Positions 23,551 to 25,389 of a stretch of 25,389 nucleotides of DNA are shown in pieces. Source of the stretch: JAGOZV01 sp964622895 (GTDB lineage Bacteria; Patescibacteriota; Saccharimonadia; Saccharimonadales; Saccharimonadaceae); NCBI GenBank assembly GCA_964622895.1, contig CAZUSB010000007.1, positions 1 through 25,389 of the forward strand, given 5' to 3'. The position numbers and the translations under genes are program-made. Positions within the stretch are counted from its first letter, which is position 1, and each line of letters opens with the position of its first letter. The notes below the pieces were generated by a model. It had not been told where the DNA came from and ran no database searches. It worked only from the letters and a program-made list of their open reading frames with translations.

Positions 23551-24460
23551 TATATATTACTATATAATCCATATCTTCGGTATTACGTTTAGCCCCGTTA
23601 CATTTTCCACGCAAAATCTCTTGACTAGTGAGCTGTTACGCACTCTTTAAATGAATGGCTGCTTCTAAGCCAACATCCTAGCTGTTTAAGAAACTTTACC
23701 TTGTTTCCCACTTAACGTAAATTTGGGGACCTTAGATGATGGTCTGGGCTGTTTCCCTTTTGAGCGTCGAGCTTAGCCCCGACGTTCTAACTGCCATGAT
23801 TACATATACGGTATTCGTAGTTTGTTAAGGGTGGGTACCGTTACCGGCCCCAGTCCTTGACAGAGCTCTACCCCCGTATACTACAACATGACGCTAACCC
23901 TAAAGTTATTTCGAGGAGAACCAGCTATCTCCGAGTTCGATTGGCATTTCACCGCTAACCACAAGTCATCCGAGCACTTTGCTGCGTACGACGGTTCGGT
24001 CCTTCACTACCTATTACAGTAGCTTCAACCTGCTCATGGTTAGGTCACCCGGTTTCGGGTCTAATTCCGCACACTAATTCGCCCTATTCAGGCTCGCTTT
24101 CACTACGGCTCCGCCAATTGGCTTAACCTTGCGCACGAAATTAACTCGCTGGATCGTTCTACAAAAAGCACGCCGTCACCCCATAAATGAGGCTCCGACA
24201 CCTTGTAAGCACTGAGTTTCAGGATCTTTTTCACTCCCCTCCCGGGGTTCTTTTCACCTTTCCATCGCTGTACTAGTTCACTATCGATCGTATATTATAT
24301 TTAGCCTTGGCTGGTGGTCCAGCCGGATTCAGACAGGGTTTCTCGTGCCCCGCCCTACTCGATAAAACATGTATAAAGTCAGCGTCGTTTTCGCATACAC
24401 GGCTTTCACGCTCTTTGGCTAGTCATTCAAACTATTCTGCTAACCACGCTATTTTTTTAC

Positions 24461-24600
24461 TTTATCTAACAATGATAGTCGTTAGTCTCACGGCTAGACC
24501 ACCGATAAATCGGTATTCTAACCATGGGTTCATGTGATATCACAACCCCTTATAAATATTCGTCTATCAACTTATTTATTTCCGAAGAAATAAAAATCCA
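24461..24600 (-). other. 23S expansion segment in domain I
   Basis: Compared with E. coli the interval between the conserved AGCCC and CGAGTAGGGCGGG stretches is about 140 nt longer. It holds clear hairpins: TTATTTC-TTCG-GAAATAA (24576-24593), ACCGAT-TT-ATCGGT (24501-24514) and CTAAC/GTTAG (24466-24485). Confidence 0.6.
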
Positions 24601-24888
24601 TAAGGTTTGGGCTCATCCCGTTTCGCTCGCCACTACTCCGAGAATCGTTTTTTACTTTCTTTTCCTCATCCTACTAAGATGTTTCAGTTCAGATGGTTAC
24701 CTTTATCTACCCTATATATTCAGGTAGAAATAACTAGAGATGAATCTAGCTGGGTTTCCCCATTCGGAAATCTCCGGATAATAGCTTGTTGACAGCTACC
24801 CGAAGCTTATCGCAGTCTTCCACGTCCTTCATCGGTAATATACGTCTAGGCATCCACTACAGTGCTCTTGAGTACCTTTTTATGCATT

Positions 24889-24941
24889 GACTTAACTAGT
24901 AATTGCTATATATAAAATATGAAATTACTGCCGTCAATCTT
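24889..24941 (-). promoter_or_regulatory. 5' half of the pre-23S processing stem
   Basis: AAGATTGACGG (complement of 24931-24941) and AATTACTAGTTAAGTC (complement of 24889-24904) pair perfectly with their complements in the 23S-5S spacer at 21433-21443 and 21466-21481. Such a stem across the whole 23S is the usual RNase III substrate. Confidence 0.8.
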
Positions 24942-25055
24942 ATTAAAAAATTTTCTTATCGACCAAATTGTTAAGTTACTTTGACTCCACTTATGTTGAG
25001 TGCAAATCTAAATTCATTTTAGTGAACTTTAATCTGTTCTCAAGACAGCTTTACT

Positions 25056-25084
25056 ATTATATCAATTTTGTCTTGTATAGTAAA
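25056..25084 (-). promoter_or_regulatory. rRNA promoter P2 (proximal)
   Basis: On the minus strand TATAAT (25056-25061), preceded by TGA, lies 17 nt from TTTACT (25079-25084, four of six matches). It would start transcription about 150 nt before 23S. Confidence 0.6.
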
Positions 25085-25104
25085 GTACTTTTTTGAAGAA
25101 TTTT

Positions 25105-25161
25105 TGCGATAAATAAAACCTCTGTGTGCGATTTGATATTTATCCTTAATCGCCAGAGGTT
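25105..25161 (-). terminator. Leader hairpin between P1 and P2 (terminator- or attenuator-like)
   Basis: On the minus strand AACCTCTG and GCGATT pair with AATCGC and CAGAGGTT, a 14-bp stem interrupted only by a 3-nt bulge, with a 14-nt loop. The stem runs into TTATTTAT. It lies downstream of P1 and upstream of P2, where an attenuator or antitermination signal could act. Confidence 0.55.
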
Positions 25162-25190
25162 CGCTATGAACATTCGCTTAACTTTTATCT

Positions 25191-25219
25191 ATTATACACA
25201 CCCTATTTAAAATATGCAA
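25191..25219 (-). promoter_or_regulatory. rRNA promoter P1 (distal) with AT-rich upstream palindrome
   Basis: On the minus strand TTGCAT (25214-25219) and TATAAT (25191-25196) are spaced by 17 nt, with TGTG directly before the -10. Just upstream is the perfect palindrome CTTTTTTGCAAAAAAG (25222-25237), in the place of an UP element. Confidence 0.75.
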
Positions 25220-25298
25220 GCCTTTTTTGCAAAAAAGTCTGACTTTCTTTGGTTTTAAGTGATTCAAGGTGTAAAAACTGGGTATTTGAAATTTTTTA

Positions 25299-25363
25299 CG
25301 CCGCAGGCGAGAGTTTAGAGAGAACCATTTTGTGTTCTCAATCCTTGCTCTCGCCTTGCGGCG
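25299..25363. repeat. Long GC-rich inverted repeat at the right edge
   Basis: CGCCGCAGGCGAGAG (25299-25313) pairs with CTCTCGCCTTGCGGCG (25348-25363) with one bulged base, and an inner GAGAAC/GTTCTC hairpin (25320-25339) fills the loop. There is no T run after it on either strand. Nothing else is recognised between it and P1 or at the window end. Confidence 0.6.
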
Positions 25364-25389
25364 CAGACGGTGCAGTTGGCGACTAACTA

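Noticed and set aside
25164..25389. A minus-strand frame open from the right edge for about 75 codons.
   Set aside because: It runs through promoter P1 and the GC-rich hairpin, has a very basic composition and no recognised similarity; probably chance, though the region beyond the window could change this.

Overview
The window reads as a chromosomal fragment of a reduced Candidate Phyla Radiation bacterium, most likely Candidatus Saccharibacteria (TM7/Patescibacteria). The reasons are a moderately AT-rich sequence, tightly packed housekeeping genes, a 23S rRNA with large expansion segments, short family versions of several enzymes (AdK of 185 aa, S1 with four repeats), a VKOR-type disulfide protein, a short LPXTG-like surface protein and a KGG-motif protein. 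The lineage call is inference. UAG and UGA both end ordinary genes here, so the standard code 11 fits.

Positions 1-8043 form one long minus-strand run. In transcription order it is: a phosphoribosyltransferase, a winged-helix protein, recJ (broken by one in-frame amber codon), rpsU, adk, map, ftsA, ftsZ, an nrdR that has lost its zinc-ribbon cysteines, a thioredoxin-fold protein without CXXC, and a VKOR protein cut by the window edge. The run joins DNA repair, translation, cell division, dNTP control and disulfide formation. Positions 8094-11522 are on the plus strand: priA, then the overlapping pair def-fmt, which formylates initiator Met-tRNA and deformylates nascent protein.

Positions 11524-17551 return to the minus strand: two related DUF5663-like small proteins, a large acidic coiled-coil protein of unknown role, infB, rpsA and an LPXTG-like membrane protein. 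Positions 17632-18880 hold a plus-strand ROK-family gene overlapping an ImmA/IrrE-like metallopeptidase gene, closed by a clear terminator. Positions 18926-21107 hold a KGG-motif gene with a palindrome-rich promoter and a divergent RelA/SpoT homolog (RSH).

The right end (21204-25389) is a 23S-5S rRNA unit on the minus strand. It has two predicted promoters, a leader hairpin, a pre-23S processing stem and a terminator. No 16S gene lies within the roughly 490 bases upstream of 23S that are visible. The 23S carries two expansions, and a 100-N scaffold gap flanked by an exact 55-base duplicate, which is almost certainly an assembly artefact.

Points that deserve a second look: the RSH protein beside the rRNA unit, the recJ amber codon, the zinc-less NrdR, promoters that imply leaderless mRNAs for ftsA, def and the ROK gene, the 23S expansions, and the independent promoters of the 23S-5S unit.
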